From Azonexus sp. (lineage in GTDB: Bacteria; Pseudomonadota; Gammaproteobacteria; Burkholderiales; Rhodocyclaceae): DNA of 64,000 nucleotides. The stretch covers positions 1 through 64,000 of the forward strand of contig JAGOBB010000012.1 of NCBI GenBank assembly GCA_017983615.1, written 5' to 3'. The number at the start of each line of letters is the position of its first letter. Within the stretch, counting starts at the first letter, position 1. Both the position numbers and the translations under genes were made by a program. Under the pieces are notes generated by a model. That model saw nothing but the letters and a program-made list of their open reading frames with translations, was not told where the DNA came from and searched no databases. This document shows, piece by piece, positions 38,721-48,759 of this stretch.

Positions 38721-39392
38721 ATGCCTGATTCTGGCTTTCTTGCCCTGTTTCTCGTTGGTCTGCTTGGCGGGACTCATTGCGTCGGCATGTGCGGCGGTAT
38801 CGTCGGCGCACTGTCGATGGGAGCTTCAGCCCGTTGGTCGATGCACTTGGCTTACAACGGCGGGCGCATCCTGTCCTACGCTGCCGCCGGCGCTATCGCC
38901 GGAGCGGTGGGGGCGGCCGGCATGGGGCTGACGGGGCAGGTCCCTGTCCGCCTGCTTCTCTATTTTGTCGCCAACCTGATGCTGGTCGCGCTCGGTTTGT
39001 ATTTGCTAGGCGTGACCCGAGCCCTGGCTTTTACCGAGCAGGCCGGGCAGGCTTTGTGGCGGCGCCTGCAACCGCTGACCCGGCGCTTTCTACCGGCGCG
39101 CAGCGTTGCCCAGGCGTTTCCGCTTGGTCTGCTGTGGGGGTGGTTACCCTGCGGGCTGGTCTATAGCGCGCTGGCCTCCGCGCTCACTGCAGGTTCGGTC
39201 GAACGCGGGGCCTTGATGATGCTGGCCTTTGGTTTGGGGACCCTGCCCAATCTACTGCTGGCAGGCATTGTGCTTGGACGTTTGAACCAATTTGTTCGCC
39301 ATCCGGTCGTACGTACCCTGTCCGGTCTGTTGGTGCTAGGCTTCGGGATATATGGGTTCTTCGGCCTGTTTCGCTTGTCGGGCACGATCTAG
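38721..39392 (+). CDS. Sulfite exporter TauE/SafE-type membrane protein (CcoS/DsbD-like copper-linked)
   Basis: This 223-residue protein has six membrane helices. The first carries GTHCVGMCGGIVGAL, and another carries WGWLPCGLVYSALASA. The His-Cys-x2-Met-Cys motif marks the subgroup near cbb3-oxidase and copper-ATPase genes, thought to help metal or cytochrome assembly. It lies upstream of a UspA gene and copA, suggesting a copper-handling role; the transported substrate is unknown. Confidence 0.8.
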   Translation: MPDSGFLALFLVGLLGGTHCVGMCGGIVGALSMGASARWSMHLAYNGGRILSYAAAGAIAGAVGAAGMGLTGQVPVRLLLYFVANLMLVALGLYLLGVTRALAFTEQAGQALWRRLQPLTRRFLPARSVAQAFPLGLLWGWLPCGLVYSALASALTAGSVERGALMMLAFGLGTLPNLLLAGIVLGRLNQFVRHPVVRTLSGLLVLGFGIYGFFGLFRLSGTI

Positions 39393-39407
39393 GAAGAAAG
39401 TCTCGCC

Positions 39408-39833
39408 ATGAAAATTTTGTTGCCGGTTGATGGCTCAGCCTGTGCGTTGCGTGCGGTCGATCATCTGATCGCCCATGCCGCCTGGTTCCGCGAAGTGCCG
39501 GAAATCCACCTGTTGCACGTCCATCCACCGATTCCGATCGGCCGGGTCCAGGCGCACGTCGGCAAGGAAACGCTGCATGCCTACTATCTGGAAGAGGGGC
39601 AGGCGCAATTGGACGAGGCCCAGAAAAAACTCGACGCTGCCGGCAAGTTTCATACGACGCACATCCACGTCGGTCAGCCGGCCGAGGTGATCGCCCGGAT
39701 GGCCGGCGAACTGGGCTGCGACCTGATCGTCATGGGGACGCATGGCCGCGGTGCTGTCGCCGGCATGGTCATGGGGGCGGAGGCGAATCGAGTGCTGCAT
39801 CTGGCGCCATGTCCGGTGCTGTTGGTCAAGTGA
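39408..39833 (+). CDS. Universal stress protein UspA family
   Basis: This 141-residue Usp domain has [16 protein letters not shown] at the N-terminus and [22 protein letters not shown] as the ATP-binding segment. It lies 15 bp after the TauE-like gene, and its stop overlaps the GTG of copA (GTGA), so it is probably in the copper operon. It is distinct from the UspA at 24 kb. Confidence 0.91.
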   Translation: MKILLPVDGSACALRAVDHLIAHAAWFREVPEIHLLHVHPPIPIGRVQAHVGKETLHAYYLEEGQAQLDEAQKKLDAAGKFHTTHIHVGQPAEVIARMAGELGCDLIVMGTHGRGAVAGMVMGAEANRVLHLAPCPVLLVK

Positions 39834-41995
39834 GCGATCGGGAGCAGGGGCGGGTCGTCGAGTTCGCCATTGGCGGGATGACGTGCGCCGCCTGTTCGGC
39901 GCGTCTGGAAAAAGTCTTGAATCGCCAGCCGGGCATGCAGGCCAATGTCAATCTGGCGGCAGAGCGGGCGCGCGTCCGGTTGCTGGATGCGGCGGACGAG
40001 GCGGCGGTGGTGGCTGCAGTGGCCAAGGCGGGGTTTACCGCGGCGGTGGTCGACAGCCAGACCAGGGAGCGCGAGAAAGCAGAAAAACTGCAGGTTTACC
40101 ACCGGGAGATCCGGCGTTTCTGGATTTCGGTGATCCTGACTTTGCCGCTGATCGGACAGATGCTGTTCATGTTCGGCGAACATGGCCATCAGAACGAGTT
40201 GCCGCGCTGGCTGCAATTGGCGCTGGCGACGCCGGTGCAATTCTGGATTGGCTGGCGTTTCTACGATGGCGCCTACAAGACCCTGCGCGGCGGCGGTGCC
40301 AACATGGACGTGCTGGTGGCGCTCGGCACCAGCATGGCCTGGGGATTCTCGACGGTGGTGACGGTGTTCGGGCTGGCTCAGCACGTCTATTTCGAGGCCG
40401 GGGCAGCGGTGATCACGTTGGTCCTGCTCGGCAAGCTGCTTGAAGCACGCGCCAAGGCGCGGACCTCGGAAGCGATCGAATCGCTGATCCGCTTGCAGCC
40501 GAAGACGGCGCGCGTCGAGCGCAACGGGCAGTGGGTGGACATGCCGGTCGAGACCTTGATGCCGGGCGACCTATTTCTGGTGAGGCCGGGCGAGAGCATA
40601 CCGGTGGACGGCCAGGTGGTCGATGGCGAGTCGAGTGTCGACGAGGCGATGCTGACCGGCGAAAGCATGCCAGTCGGCAAGCGTGCCGGCGACCCGGTTT
40701 TTGCCGCCACGGCCAATGGACAGGGTGCCTTGCGCTGCCGGGCGACCGGGGTTGGCGAACATACGCTGCTGGCCGGCATCATCCGGCTGGTTGGTGAGGC
40801 CCAGGGTTCAAAGGCGCCGGTGCAGCGGCTGGCTGACCGGATTTCGGCGATCTTCGTACCGGTGGTCTGCGCCATCGCTTTGGCCACGCTGCTTGGCTGG
40901 TGGGGGTATTCCGGACAGTTTGCCGAGGCGTTGGTCAATGCCGTGGCCGTGCTGGTCATCGCGTGCCCCTGTGCGCTTGGCCTGGCGACGCCGACGGCGA
41001 TCATGGTCGGGACCGGGCAGGGCGCAAGGGCCGGCATTCTGGTCAAGAATGCCGAGGCGCTGGAACGGGCTGAGAAGATTACAGTGCTGGCGCTCGACAA
41101 GACCGGCACCTTGACCAGCGGCCGGCCGCAGCTGACCGATATCGTGGCGCTTGGCATCGTCGGTGACGACGCACTCGCCCTGGCCGCGGCGCTGGAGCAG
41201 AACTCAGAGCATCCGCTGGCACGGGCCATTGTTGCGGCAAATGCTACGGTCGATGGCAAAAAAGTGGCAAATTTCAAATCCCTTCCCGGTCAGGGCGTCG
41301 AGGGCGAGGTCGATGGTCGGCGTTTGCGGCTGGGCTCACCGGACTGGTTGGGGATCGGTGCCGATCCGGCAGTGATCGCATTGCAGCAGGCCGGCAAGAC
41401 GGTCATGGTACTGGCCGAGGGCGCTGAAGTGCTGGCGCTGTTCGCGGTTGCCGACGCTTTGCGCCCGACTTCCAAAGCTGCCGTCCGGCGCCTGCGCGAG
41501 CGTGGCATCCGGGTCGTCATGCTGACCGGCGACAATGCGGCGACGGCGGCTGCCATCGCGGCCGAGGCCGGTATCGACGAATTCCGCGCCGGCATCCTGC
41601 CCGGCGACAAGGCGGCGGCGGTGGTCGAATTGAAGGCGTGCGGCGGCCTGGTGGCGATGGTCGGTGACGGCATCAACGACGCGCCGGCGCTGGCGGCAGC
41701 CGATGTCAGCTTTGCCATCGGCGCTGGTTCCGATGCCGCGGTCGAGGCGGCGGATTTAACATTGATACGCAGCGACCTGTCGGGTGTAGACGACGCAATC
41801 GCCCTGTCTACGGCCACCTTGGGGAAAATCCGGCAAAATCTTTTCTTTGCTTTCATCTACAATGTGCTGGGAATTCCGCTAGCGGCCATGGGCCTGCTCA
41901 ACCCGGTAGTGGCGGGAGCCGCGATGGCGTTGAGCTCGGTGTCGGTGGTTTCGAACTCGCTGCTGCTCAAGCGTTGGCGGGCGGGGAACGAGTAG
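39830..41995 (+). CDS. copA: Copper-exporting P1B-type ATPase
   Basis: This 721-residue pump has an N-terminal HMA domain ([14 protein letters not shown], ~15-75), eight membrane helices with CPC in [14 protein letters not shown], the phosphorylation site DKTGTLT, HP motif [26 protein letters not shown], and the Cu(I)-specific last helix [19 protein letters not shown] use GTG 39830 overlapping the UspA stop; ATG 39809 is in frame. A dispersed repeat at 41236-41279 is read in frame as [14 protein letters not shown] in the nucleotide-binding domain just after the HP motif. All catalytic motifs remain intact. Confidence 0.94.
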   Translation: MSDREQGRVVEFAIGGMTCAACSARLEKVLNRQPGMQANVNLAAERARVRLLDAADEAAVVAAVAKAGFTAAVVDSQTREREKAEKLQVYHREIRRFWISVILTLPLIGQMLFMFGEHGHQNELPRWLQLALATPVQFWIGWRFYDGAYKTLRGGGANMDVLVALGTSMAWGFSTVVTVFGLAQHVYFEAGAAVITLVLLGKLLEARAKARTSEAIESLIRLQPKTARVERNGQWVDMPVETLMPGDLFLVRPGESIPVDGQVVDGESSVDEAMLTGESMPVGKRAGDPVFAATANGQGALRCRATGVGEHTLLAGIIRLVGEAQGSKAPVQRLADRISAIFVPVVCAIALATLLGWWGYSGQFAEALVNAVAVLVIACPCALGLATPTAIMVGTGQGARAGILVKNAEALERAEKITVLALDKTGTLTSGRPQLTDIVALGIVGDDALALAAALEQNSEHPLARAIVAANATVDGKKVANFKSLPGQGVEGEVDGRRLRLGSPDWLGIGADPAVIALQQAGKTVMVLAEGAEVLALFAVADALRPTSKAAVRRLRERGIRVVMLTGDNAATAAAIAAEAGIDEFRAGILPGDKAAAVVELKACGGLVAMVGDGINDAPALAAADVSFAIGAGSDAAVEAADLTLIRSDLSGVDDAIALSTATLGKIRQNLFFAFIYNVLGIPLAAMGLLNPVVAGAAMALSSVSVVSNSLLLKRWRAGNE
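41236..41279 (+). repeat. Dispersed repeat copy 9, inside copA
   Basis: GGCAAATGCTACGGTCGATGG, then A-runs and GGCAAATTTCAAAT, is read in frame 1 (NATVDGKK), as in etfA. Confidence 0.85.
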
Positions 41996-42021
41996 TCGGA
42001 GACAAGGGGTAAGGGGCGTCG

Positions 42022-43779
42022 ATGACCATAGGGGTCGGGGAAAGAGTGCTTGAGCAACCGCATGGCGATGGTGCCGGTGCGGGCGCGGACGGCCGCCCGG
42101 CGATGTCCGAGCAGGAAGCGCTGTTCCGCAACGCGATGGAGGCGGCGCAGGTCGGCATCTTCGTGTTGCAGGACCAGCGTTTCGTCTACGTCAATCCCTA
42201 CTTCCTGCGCCTGTTCGGGTTTACCGAGAATGAACTGGTCGGCCATCTGGGGCCGCTCGACCTGGTCATCCCGGAGCAGCATGCCTACGTGATCGAGCAG
42301 ATGCAATTGCGGGCTGCCGGGGTTAGTGGGCATAACTACGAACTGACGGTCATCCGCAAGGATGGCTCGACCTTCCCGGCGACCATACTGGGCGCGCCGT
42401 CCTCCTTTCAAGGGCGCCCGGCCTCGGTAGGCACAATCCTCGATATCTCGACCCAGAAGGCTGCCGAGCAGCGTATTCGCGAACTTGCCGACTACGATGT
42501 GCTGACCGGTCTGCCCAATCGTCGCTTGCTGCGCGAGCGTTTCACGCAGTTGCTGGCCGTTGCCGAGCGGGATTCGTCGGAAATCGCCGTCATCTTCCTG
42601 GACCTCGACCATTTCAAGCGGGTCAACGATTCGCTCGGCCACAGTGTTGGCGACGAGTTGCTGGTCGAAGTGGCTCGCCGGCTCGACGGCGTTGTCCGGC
42701 GTGTCGATACGCTGGCCCGCCTGGGGGGCGACGAGTTCATCTTTGCCATGCCGGGTTTTCATACCGCGGCAGCGGCCGAGGTGGCGCGTCGGCTGCTCGA
42801 TGTCTTCGCGCGGCCGTTCGAGGTTGCCGGGCATGAGCTGACTGTCACGCCATCGCTGGGGATCAGCGTCTATCCGAGCGATGGCAAGGATCTGGAAGAG
42901 CTGCTGCGCAACGCCGACACGGCGATGTACCGGGCCAAGGAAGTCGGGCGCAACGCTTTCCAGTTCTACTCCAGCGAAATGAACACGACGACGCTGGACC
43001 GCCTGCTGATGGAGAGCAATCTTCGCCGGGCGCTGGCACAGAAGGAATTCGTGCTCCATTACCAGCCGCTGGTCAATCTCGAAACCGGGTTGATCATCGG
43101 TGTCGAGGCGCTGATCCGTTGGTTGCATCCGGAACTTGGCGTGATCATGCCGGACCGCTTCATACACGTCGCCGAGGAAACCGGGTTGATCAATCCGATC
43201 GGCGACTGGGTGCTGTGCGAAGCTTGTCGGCAGGCGCAAGCCTGGTGCGATGCCGGGTTGCCGCCGATTACCATGGCCGTCAACGTGGCACCGGTGCAGT
43301 TCCGTCAGGCCGGCTTCGTCGAAGTCGTAGCCGGCGCACTGGCCACCTCGGGTCTCGATGCCAATTGCCTGGAGCTCGAACTGACCGAGCGTACCGTGAT
43401 GCACGACGCCGACATCAATCTCGGCACGCTGTCGGCACTGCACCGGATGGGCGTCGATCTGTCGCTCGATGACTTCGGGACTGGCTACTCTTCGCTTGCC
43501 TATCTGAAGCGCTTCCCGGTTGGCAAGCTGAAGATCGACCGTTCCTTCGTTGCCGACCTGGAGACCGACCCGGACGATTGGGCAATCGCCTCGACCATCG
43601 TCAGCATGGGGCGCAGCCTGCGCATGACGGTCCTTGCCGAGGGCGTCGAAAAACCCGAACAGCTGGCCTTATTGCGTAAAATGGGCTGCGACATGGCGCA
43701 GGGCTACCATTTCAGCCGCCCGACTTCGGCGGAAGGCATGGCGGACATGCTACGCGATCAACCCTTCATGAACAGGTAA
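42022..43779 (+). CDS. PAS-GGDEF-EAL cyclic-di-GMP protein
   Basis: This 585-residue cytoplasmic protein has a PAS domain (about 30-150; GIFVLQDQRFVYVNPYF), GGDEF (about 155-320) and EAL (about 330-580) domains. The GGDEF motif is intact near residue 236 and is preceded by an RxxD inhibitory site (RRVD). EAL motifs EALIRW, ELTERTVM and DDFGTGYSSLAYL are intact, so both synthesis and hydrolysis of c-di-GMP are possible. AAGGGG lies ahead of the ATG. It separates copA from copZ, so copper-linked expression is conceivable (inference). Confidence 0.92.
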   Translation: MTIGVGERVLEQPHGDGAGAGADGRPAMSEQEALFRNAMEAAQVGIFVLQDQRFVYVNPYFLRLFGFTENELVGHLGPLDLVIPEQHAYVIEQMQLRAAGVSGHNYELTVIRKDGSTFPATILGAPSSFQGRPASVGTILDISTQKAAEQRIRELADYDVLTGLPNRRLLRERFTQLLAVAERDSSEIAVIFLDLDHFKRVNDSLGHSVGDELLVEVARRLDGVVRRVDTLARLGGDEFIFAMPGFHTAAAAEVARRLLDVFARPFEVAGHELTVTPSLGISVYPSDGKDLEELLRNADTAMYRAKEVGRNAFQFYSSEMNTTTLDRLLMESNLRRALAQKEFVLHYQPLVNLETGLIIGVEALIRWLHPELGVIMPDRFIHVAEETGLINPIGDWVLCEACRQAQAWCDAGLPPITMAVNVAPVQFRQAGFVEVVAGALATSGLDANCLELELTERTVMHDADINLGTLSALHRMGVDLSLDDFGTGYSSLAYLKRFPVGKLKIDRSFVADLETDPDDWAIASTIVSMGRSLRMTVLAEGVEKPEQLALLRKMGCDMAQGYHFSRPTSAEGMADMLRDQPFMNR

Positions 43780-43783
43780 GGCG

Positions 43784-43990
43784 ATGGAAAATACCGTGAT
43801 CAAGGTCGGCGGCATGAGCTGCCAGGGCTGTGTCAAGAACATTACCGGCGTCCTCGGCGGACTGGCCGGCGTGGCCAGCGCCGACGTGTCGCTAGAGGCC
43901 GGCGAGGCGAAAGTGAGCTTCGACCCGCAGGTGGTGGCGCGCGAAGCGTTGGTCAGCGCTATCGAAGATGCCGGCTTCGACGCCGAATAA
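43784..43990 (+). CDS. copZ: Heavy-metal-associated (HMA) copper chaperone
   Basis: This 68-residue HMA domain has the copper site GGMSCQGCVKNI (MXCXXC) near residue 11. It probably delivers Cu(I) to CopA, whose gene lies 1.8 kb upstream on the same strand. It is 4 bp after the GGDEF-EAL gene stop and 21 bp before selD. Confidence 0.9.
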   Translation: MENTVIKVGGMSCQGCVKNITGVLGGLAGVASADVSLEAGEAKVSFDPQVVAREALVSAIEDAGFDAE

Positions 43991-44011
43991 ACGAACTCCG
44001 AAAGAACTCCC

Positions 44012-45091
44012 GTGGCGGAAGATAAAGTCAGGCTGACGCAGCTATCCCATGGCGGCGGTTGTGGTTGCAAAATCGCGCCCGCCGTGTTGCAGAAGATTCT
44101 TGCCGGCGTGCCATCGAGCATCGTTCCGCCGCAACTGCTGGTCGGCACGGAAACCTGCGATGACGCGGCGGTATATCAGATCAATCCGCAGCAGGCGATC
44201 GTCGCGACGACGGATTTCTTCATGCCCATCGTCGACGACCCTTACGATTTCGGACGGATTGCCGCGACCAACGCCATATCCGACGTGTACGCCATGGGCG
44301 GCACGCCGCTGTTCGCGCTGGCCATCGTTGGCATGCCGGTCAACACGCTGCCGCTGGAAACCATCGGCCAGATCCTGCAGGGGGGCGAGGCTGTTTGCCG
44401 CGATGCCTGCATCCCGATTGCGGGCGGTCACACCATCGATTCGGTCGAGCCGATCTATGGCCTGGTAGCCATCGGTATCGTCAATCCGGCGCATCTGAAG
44501 CGCAATTCCGGCGCCCGGCCGGGCGACAAGCTGATTCTCGGCAAACCGCTTGGTGTCGGTGTCTACAGTGCGGCGCTGAAAAAGGATCAATTACCGGCCG
44601 GCGCTTACGATGCGATGGTCGCCACGACGACCCAGCTCAATACGCCGGGGCCGATGCTCGCCTGTCTCGACGGCGTGCACGCGGTGACCGACGTGACTGG
44701 CTTCGGCCTTGCGGGGCATCTGCTCGAGGTCTGCCAGGGCAGCGGCCTGCGGGCTACGGTCCGCTACGCTGACCTGCCGGTGTTGCCCCACGCCCGCGAA
44801 CTGATCGAGGCCGGTTTCCAGACCGGCGCCTCGGCCCGGAACTGGACGAGTTACGGTGATCGGGTGGCAATTAATGCTACGACCATAGAAACAAAGGCTG
44901 GCCCCAGGGTCGGCCCGGAAAATACGGCAAAAACGCTGCTGACCGACCCGCAAACTTCGGGCGGCCTGCTCGTCGCCTGTGCCCCGGATACGGTCACCGA
45001 AGTCCTGTCGCTGTTCCTGCAGCAGGGTTTCTCGCACGTTTCCGTGATCGGCGAGGTCGCCGAAGGCGAACCGGGCATCGACGTCGTCTGA
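44012..45091 (+). CDS. selD: Selenide, water dikinase (selenophosphate synthase)
   Basis: This 359-residue enzyme makes selenophosphate from selenide and ATP. The N-terminal GGGCGCK has Cys, not selenocysteine, at the catalytic position near residue 17. DDAAVY, TDFFMPIVDDPYDFG, GGHTIDSVEPIYG and DPQTSGGLLV are intact. A variant dispersed repeat (44866-44934) sits in frame near the C-terminus, and adds a segment (NATTIETKAGPRVGPENTA) between the YGDRVAI and LLTDPQTSGG regions. GTG start. No selA, selB or mnmH is in the window. Confidence 0.93.
   Translation: MAEDKVRLTQLSHGGGCGCKIAPAVLQKILAGVPSSIVPPQLLVGTETCDDAAVYQINPQQAIVATTDFFMPIVDDPYDFGRIAATNAISDVYAMGGTPLFALAIVGMPVNTLPLETIGQILQGGEAVCRDACIPIAGGHTIDSVEPIYGLVAIGIVNPAHLKRNSGARPGDKLILGKPLGVGVYSAALKKDQLPAGAYDAMVATTTQLNTPGPMLACLDGVHAVTDVTGFGLAGHLLEVCQGSGLRATVRYADLPVLPHARELIEAGFQTGASARNWTSYGDRVAINATTIETKAGPRVGPENTAKTLLTDPQTSGGLLVACAPDTVTEVLSLFLQQGFSHVSVIGEVAEGEPGIDVV
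44866..44934 (+). repeat. Dispersed repeat copy 10, long variant inside selD
   Basis: GGCAATTAATGCTACG is separated by ~27 bases from GGTCGGCCCGG and the A-rich tail. As in copies 4 and 13, the insert falls within the ATGCTACGGTCGG core. It is read in frame 1. Confidence 0.65.
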
Positions 45092-45160
45092 CCGCGGCGT
45101 CGGCAACTTTCCACGCTTGTTCTTGAATGCTGCAATGAGGGAAGTTGTTTCTGTTTTGTA

Positions 45161-45179
45161 AATGCGATATATTCGCATT
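45161..45179. promoter_or_regulatory. Fur-box-like palindrome upstream of the siderophore receptor
   Basis: AATGCGATATATTCGCATT has 7-bp arms AATGCGA/TCGCATT, a Fur-like 7-5-7 layout, followed by a further GCATTCGC repeat. It lies 145 bp upstream of the receptor start. Confidence 0.65.
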
Positions 45180-45268
45180 CGCATTCGCGTTTGTATTTGC
45201 GCGCACGGGGCCGGGGGATACTGGGCAATGAACCGTGCGGGCGATGCAGGCCCGAACTCCGCCTTCGG

Positions 45269-45294
45269 CAAGCCAGCCTTTATGCCAGCCAGCC
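45269..45294 (+). promoter_or_regulatory. CAAGCCAGCC...GCCAGCCAGCC motif
   Basis: CAAGCCAGCC, 4 bases, then TGCCAGCCAGCC, 30 bp upstream of the receptor start. The same arrangement occurs ahead of bfr (51404-51431) and ftrA (61786-61825). Its role is unknown. Confidence 0.45.
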
Positions 45295-45324
45295 TATTTT
45301 CGACTGACTCCATAGAGGATCACC

Positions 45325-47595
45325 GTGAACAAAAATACAATTGCACGCCGCAAGCCCGGCCTGCGCCCGTCGGCGACCGGTGCCGACCTTGCCGATGAAT
45401 TGCGTCCGACCCTGCTGCCGCTCGTTGCTGCGATGATGGCTGGCTGGCTGGGGCTTAGCCACTCTGCGCTGGCCGAGGAAGAAGACAAGACGCTGAAAGC
45501 GGTGACGGTGACCGCGACACAGGATGCGCCGGACGGCTATCGCGCCAGCAAGACCCGGGTCGGCAAGGTGGCCCAGGATCCGCACGATATTCCGCAGGCT
45601 ATCACCACGGTGACCCGCGCGCTGCTCGACGAGCAGGATGCCAGCTCGCTGCGCGAAGCCATGCGCAACGTGGCCGGCCTCTCGTTCAACGCGGCCGAGG
45701 GTGGCCGCTCCGGCGACAACATGAATCTGCGCGGTTTCTACACCTTCGGCGACATGTATCTCGACGGTGTGCGCGACACCGCGCAGTACAACCGCGAAGT
45801 CTTTAACCTGGAGCAGGTCGACGTGCTGCGCGGTGCGGCAGCGATGCTGTTCGGCCGCGGCCAGGCCGGGGGCGTGATCAACCAGGTCAGCAAGACGCCG
45901 ATGCTCTACGGCATCAACAAGGTGGAAACCTCGGTCGGGACCGACGGCTATCTTGAGCTGAAGGCCGACCTCAACCAGCGTATCGGCGAAACCACCGCCC
46001 TGCGCCTGAACGTCATGAACCGCGACGAGGAAAGCTGGCGCAAGAATCCGGTCACCGGGGCGACGCCTGAGATCCATCGCACCGGCGTGGCGCCGAGCAT
46101 CGCTTTCGGCCTGGGGACGGACCACGAAGTGACGCTTAGCCACCTTTATGTGACGACGCGCGATATTGCGGACTACGGCGTGCCCTTCGATAACACCACC
46201 AAGCGCGTCAACAAAGCCTTTTCGAAGACCGACTTCTGGGGGCTGGATAACAATTTCGACGACAGCGAGACCAACGTGTCGACGCTGAATTACCAGTGGA
46301 AAATTTCGTCTGATACGCAGTTGGTCACCAAGCTGCGTAACGCCAACTACAAGCGCTCGTATTGGGCTGGGGCGCCCGGTAATGCGAGCAATTTTGCGAC
46401 CGGCGGCAGCGCCAAGACACGTGAATCCGATACCGACAATTTCGTGATCCAGAGCGATTTCAGCACTCGTTTCAACGCGCTGGGTATGAAGCACGAATTC
46501 ATCGCCGGCGTCGAATATCTGCATGAGGAAGCGCAGCGTTGGTCGCTGGCCAACGTCAACAATGCGGGCGTCTATTACAAGGGTCTCGTCGGCTTTACCA
46601 ACACCGCCGGCCAGATCGTCAGCACTGCGCCGGCCAACCAGTACACCGGCGATACCTACAGCGTCTACGTGCAGGATACCGTCGAATTCATCCCCGACTG
46701 GAAGCTGACGGCCGGCGTACGCCGCGACAAAATGGAGTCGGATTACGAGACCAACGCCTACAACCGGACAACCAATGTCCTGACCACGACCCGTTATTCC
46801 GGCGATTTCGGCGAGAACAGCTACCGTGTCGGCCTGTCGTGGCAACCGCAGCCGGAAGCCCACTACTACGTGAGCTGGAGCGACTCCTTCAGCCCGACAG
46901 CCGACCTCTATCAGCTGGCCGGTGCGCAATACCCCGCCGAACGCAGCCAGGTCTCCGAGATCGGCGCCAAGTGGCTGCTGCTCGATGGAAATCTGGCCTT
47001 CCGCACTGCCCTGTATCGCGCTGACAAGGAATGGGAGCGCAGCACCGACCTCGAATCGACGGCCGCCGTGCTGACCCGCAAGCGGCGTACCGACGGCATC
47101 GAATTCGAGCTGGCCGGCCGCATCACCGACAACTGGGAAGTGTTCAGCGGCGTGTCGGTGATGGACCCGACCATCCTCAAGGTGGCGCCCGACCGCACCA
47201 CCGGTGGTTCTTGTAGCGAGGCCTCGCCGTGCCCGGTGAACCCCAATCTGGTCGGCCAGGTGGCGCGCAACTCGCCGAAGTTCACCTTCAACCTGTGGAC
47301 GACCTATCGCCTCGGCATGGGCTGGAAGGTCGGCGGCGGCGTCGAGCACAAGAGCAAGCGCTACGGCTATAACCCGGGGACGGACACCTCGACGAATGCC
47401 TTCAACCCGAACACCGTGCCTGGCTACACCCGCTGGGATGCCATGGTCGCCTACGAGCAGCCGAAATACACCGTCAAGCTCAATGTCCAGAACCTGTTCG
47501 ACAAGCTCTATTACGACGCGCTGTACGACAACGGCGGTTTCGCCGTACCCGGCCAGGCCCGTCGCTTCATCCTGAGCGCCGAGTACAAGTTCTGA
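45325..47595 (+). CDS. TonB-dependent siderophore receptor (Fiu-like)
   Basis: This 756-residue outer-membrane receptor has a long leader (hydrophobic core about 30-50, cut near SALA-EEE). The plug follows (VTVTATQDAPDG, LRGAAAMLFGRGQAGGVINQVSK), then a 22-strand barrel ending in ARRFILSAEYKF. It is closest in pattern to catecholate-type receptors such as Fiu, but the ligand is not determined. GTG start after GAGGA. A Fur-like box lies upstream, and an iron-binding protein gene and bfd/bfr follow. Confidence 0.9.
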   Translation: MNKNTIARRKPGLRPSATGADLADELRPTLLPLVAAMMAGWLGLSHSALAEEEDKTLKAVTVTATQDAPDGYRASKTRVGKVAQDPHDIPQAITTVTRALLDEQDASSLREAMRNVAGLSFNAAEGGRSGDNMNLRGFYTFGDMYLDGVRDTAQYNREVFNLEQVDVLRGAAAMLFGRGQAGGVINQVSKTPMLYGINKVETSVGTDGYLELKADLNQRIGETTALRLNVMNRDEESWRKNPVTGATPEIHRTGVAPSIAFGLGTDHEVTLSHLYVTTRDIADYGVPFDNTTKRVNKAFSKTDFWGLDNNFDDSETNVSTLNYQWKISSDTQLVTKLRNANYKRSYWAGAPGNASNFATGGSAKTRESDTDNFVIQSDFSTRFNALGMKHEFIAGVEYLHEEAQRWSLANVNNAGVYYKGLVGFTNTAGQIVSTAPANQYTGDTYSVYVQDTVEFIPDWKLTAGVRRDKMESDYETNAYNRTTNVLTTTRYSGDFGENSYRVGLSWQPQPEAHYYVSWSDSFSPTADLYQLAGAQYPAERSQVSEIGAKWLLLDGNLAFRTALYRADKEWERSTDLESTAAVLTRKRRTDGIEFELAGRITDNWEVFSGVSVMDPTILKVAPDRTTGGSCSEASPCPVNPNLVGQVARNSPKFTFNLWTTYRLGMGWKVGGGVEHKSKRYGYNPGTDTSTNAFNPNTVPGYTRWDAMVAYEQPKYTVKLNVQNLFDKLYYDALYDNGGFAVPGQARRFILSAEYKF

Positions 47596-47647
47596 TCGTT
47601 GCCCCCCGGCGCTCCCGCTTGTCGGCGGGAGCGCCACGGCCGGCCGG

Positions 47648-47692
47648 ATTTCGATTTTGGGCAAAAAATCCGGCCGACCGTAGCTTTTTGCC
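47648..47692 (-). repeat. Dispersed repeat copy 11, intergenic
   Basis: The reverse complement reads GCTACGGTCGGCCGGATTTT, then TTGCCCAAAATCGAAAT. It lies between the siderophore receptor and the iron-binding protein gene. Confidence 0.82.
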
Positions 47693-47729
47693 TTTGCCCT
47701 GCCATACCCCTCCACCGGAGATTGCTTCG

Positions 47730-48746
47730 ATGAAAAAACAACTCGCCGTGATCGCCCTGGCGCTGCTCGCCGGCAACCTGAGCGCCATCGCCCAGGACAA
47801 GGTGCTCAACCTCTATTCCGCCCGCCATTACCAGACCGACGAGAAGCTCTACGAGAACTTCACCCGGCAGACCGGCATCAAGATCAACCGCATCGATGGC
47901 AAGGAAGACGAGTTGATGGAGCGCATCCGCAACGAGGGCGCCAACAGCCCGGCCGATGTCTTCATCACCGTTGATGCCTCGCGGCTGGCCTATGCCGACG
48001 CACTCGGCCTGTTCGCGCCGGTCAAGTCCAAGCTGCTGGAAGCGCGCATTCCGGCACACCTGCACACCGACACCTGGTTCGCCTTCTCTACCCGCGCCCG
48101 GGTCATCATCTACAACCGCAGCGCGCTCAAGGCCGAGGATGTCGCCACCTACGAATCGCTGGCCGACCCAAAGCTCAAGGGCAAGCTGTGCAGCCGTTCT
48201 GGCGCCCACCCTTACAACCTCTCTCTGGTTGCCTCGCTGATCGCCCACGACGGTGAAGCGAAGGCCGAGGAGTGGGCGAAAGGCGTCGTCGCCAACTTCG
48301 CCCGCGCGCCCAAGGGCGGCGATACGGACCAGATCAAGTCGGTCGCGCTCGGTGAATGCGGCGTTGCCGTCTCCAACACCTACTACCTGGCCCGCCTGAT
48401 TCGCTCCGACAAGATCGAGGAGCGGCGGATGATGGAGAAGGTCGGCATCGTCTGGCCCAACCAGGCCAACCGCGGCACGCACATCAACATCTCCGGCGCC
48501 GGCATGGTCAAGACTGCCAAGAACACAGAGGCTGCCGTCGCCTTCCTCGAATACCTGGCCAGCGACGACGCGCAGCGCTATTTCGCCAATGGCAACAATG
48601 AATGGCCGGTTGTGCCTAGCATCGCCACCAACAACCCGGCCCTCGACGCGATGGGCAAATTCAAGGCCGATCCGCTGCCGATTGGCAGCATCGCCAAAAA
48701 CGTCGCTGCCGCCCAGCGGCTGCTCGACCGTGCCGGCTATCGCTGA
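47730..48746 (+). CDS. Fe(3+) ABC transporter substrate-binding protein (FbpA/IdiA-like)
   Basis: This 338-residue periplasmic protein has a signal peptide (1-21, SAIA-Q) and the transferrin-like ferric-binding fold pattern: LNLYSARHYQTDEKLYENF, FITVDASRLAYAD, and the tandem Tyr pair SNTYYLARL that binds Fe(3+) in FbpA. No permease or ATPase gene is adjacent, so it must use an unlinked transporter. The ATG at 47730 follows CCGGAG. It is probably expressed with the receptor and the DUF1513 gene. Confidence 0.9.
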   Translation: MKKQLAVIALALLAGNLSAIAQDKVLNLYSARHYQTDEKLYENFTRQTGIKINRIDGKEDELMERIRNEGANSPADVFITVDASRLAYADALGLFAPVKSKLLEARIPAHLHTDTWFAFSTRARVIIYNRSALKAEDVATYESLADPKLKGKLCSRSGAHPYNLSLVASLIAHDGEAKAEEWAKGVVANFARAPKGGDTDQIKSVALGECGVAVSNTYYLARLIRSDKIEERRMMEKVGIVWPNQANRGTHINISGAGMVKTAKNTEAAVAFLEYLASDDAQRYFANGNNEWPVVPSIATNNPALDAMGKFKADPLPIGSIAKNVAAAQRLLDRAGYR

Positions 48747-48759
48747 GAAAGGAATCGTC

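Noticed and set aside
45430-45460. GGCTGGCTGGCTGG run inside the siderophore receptor gene
   Set aside because: It is explained by the MAGWLGL signal-peptide codons and is in the opposite sense to the upstream CCAGCC motifs.
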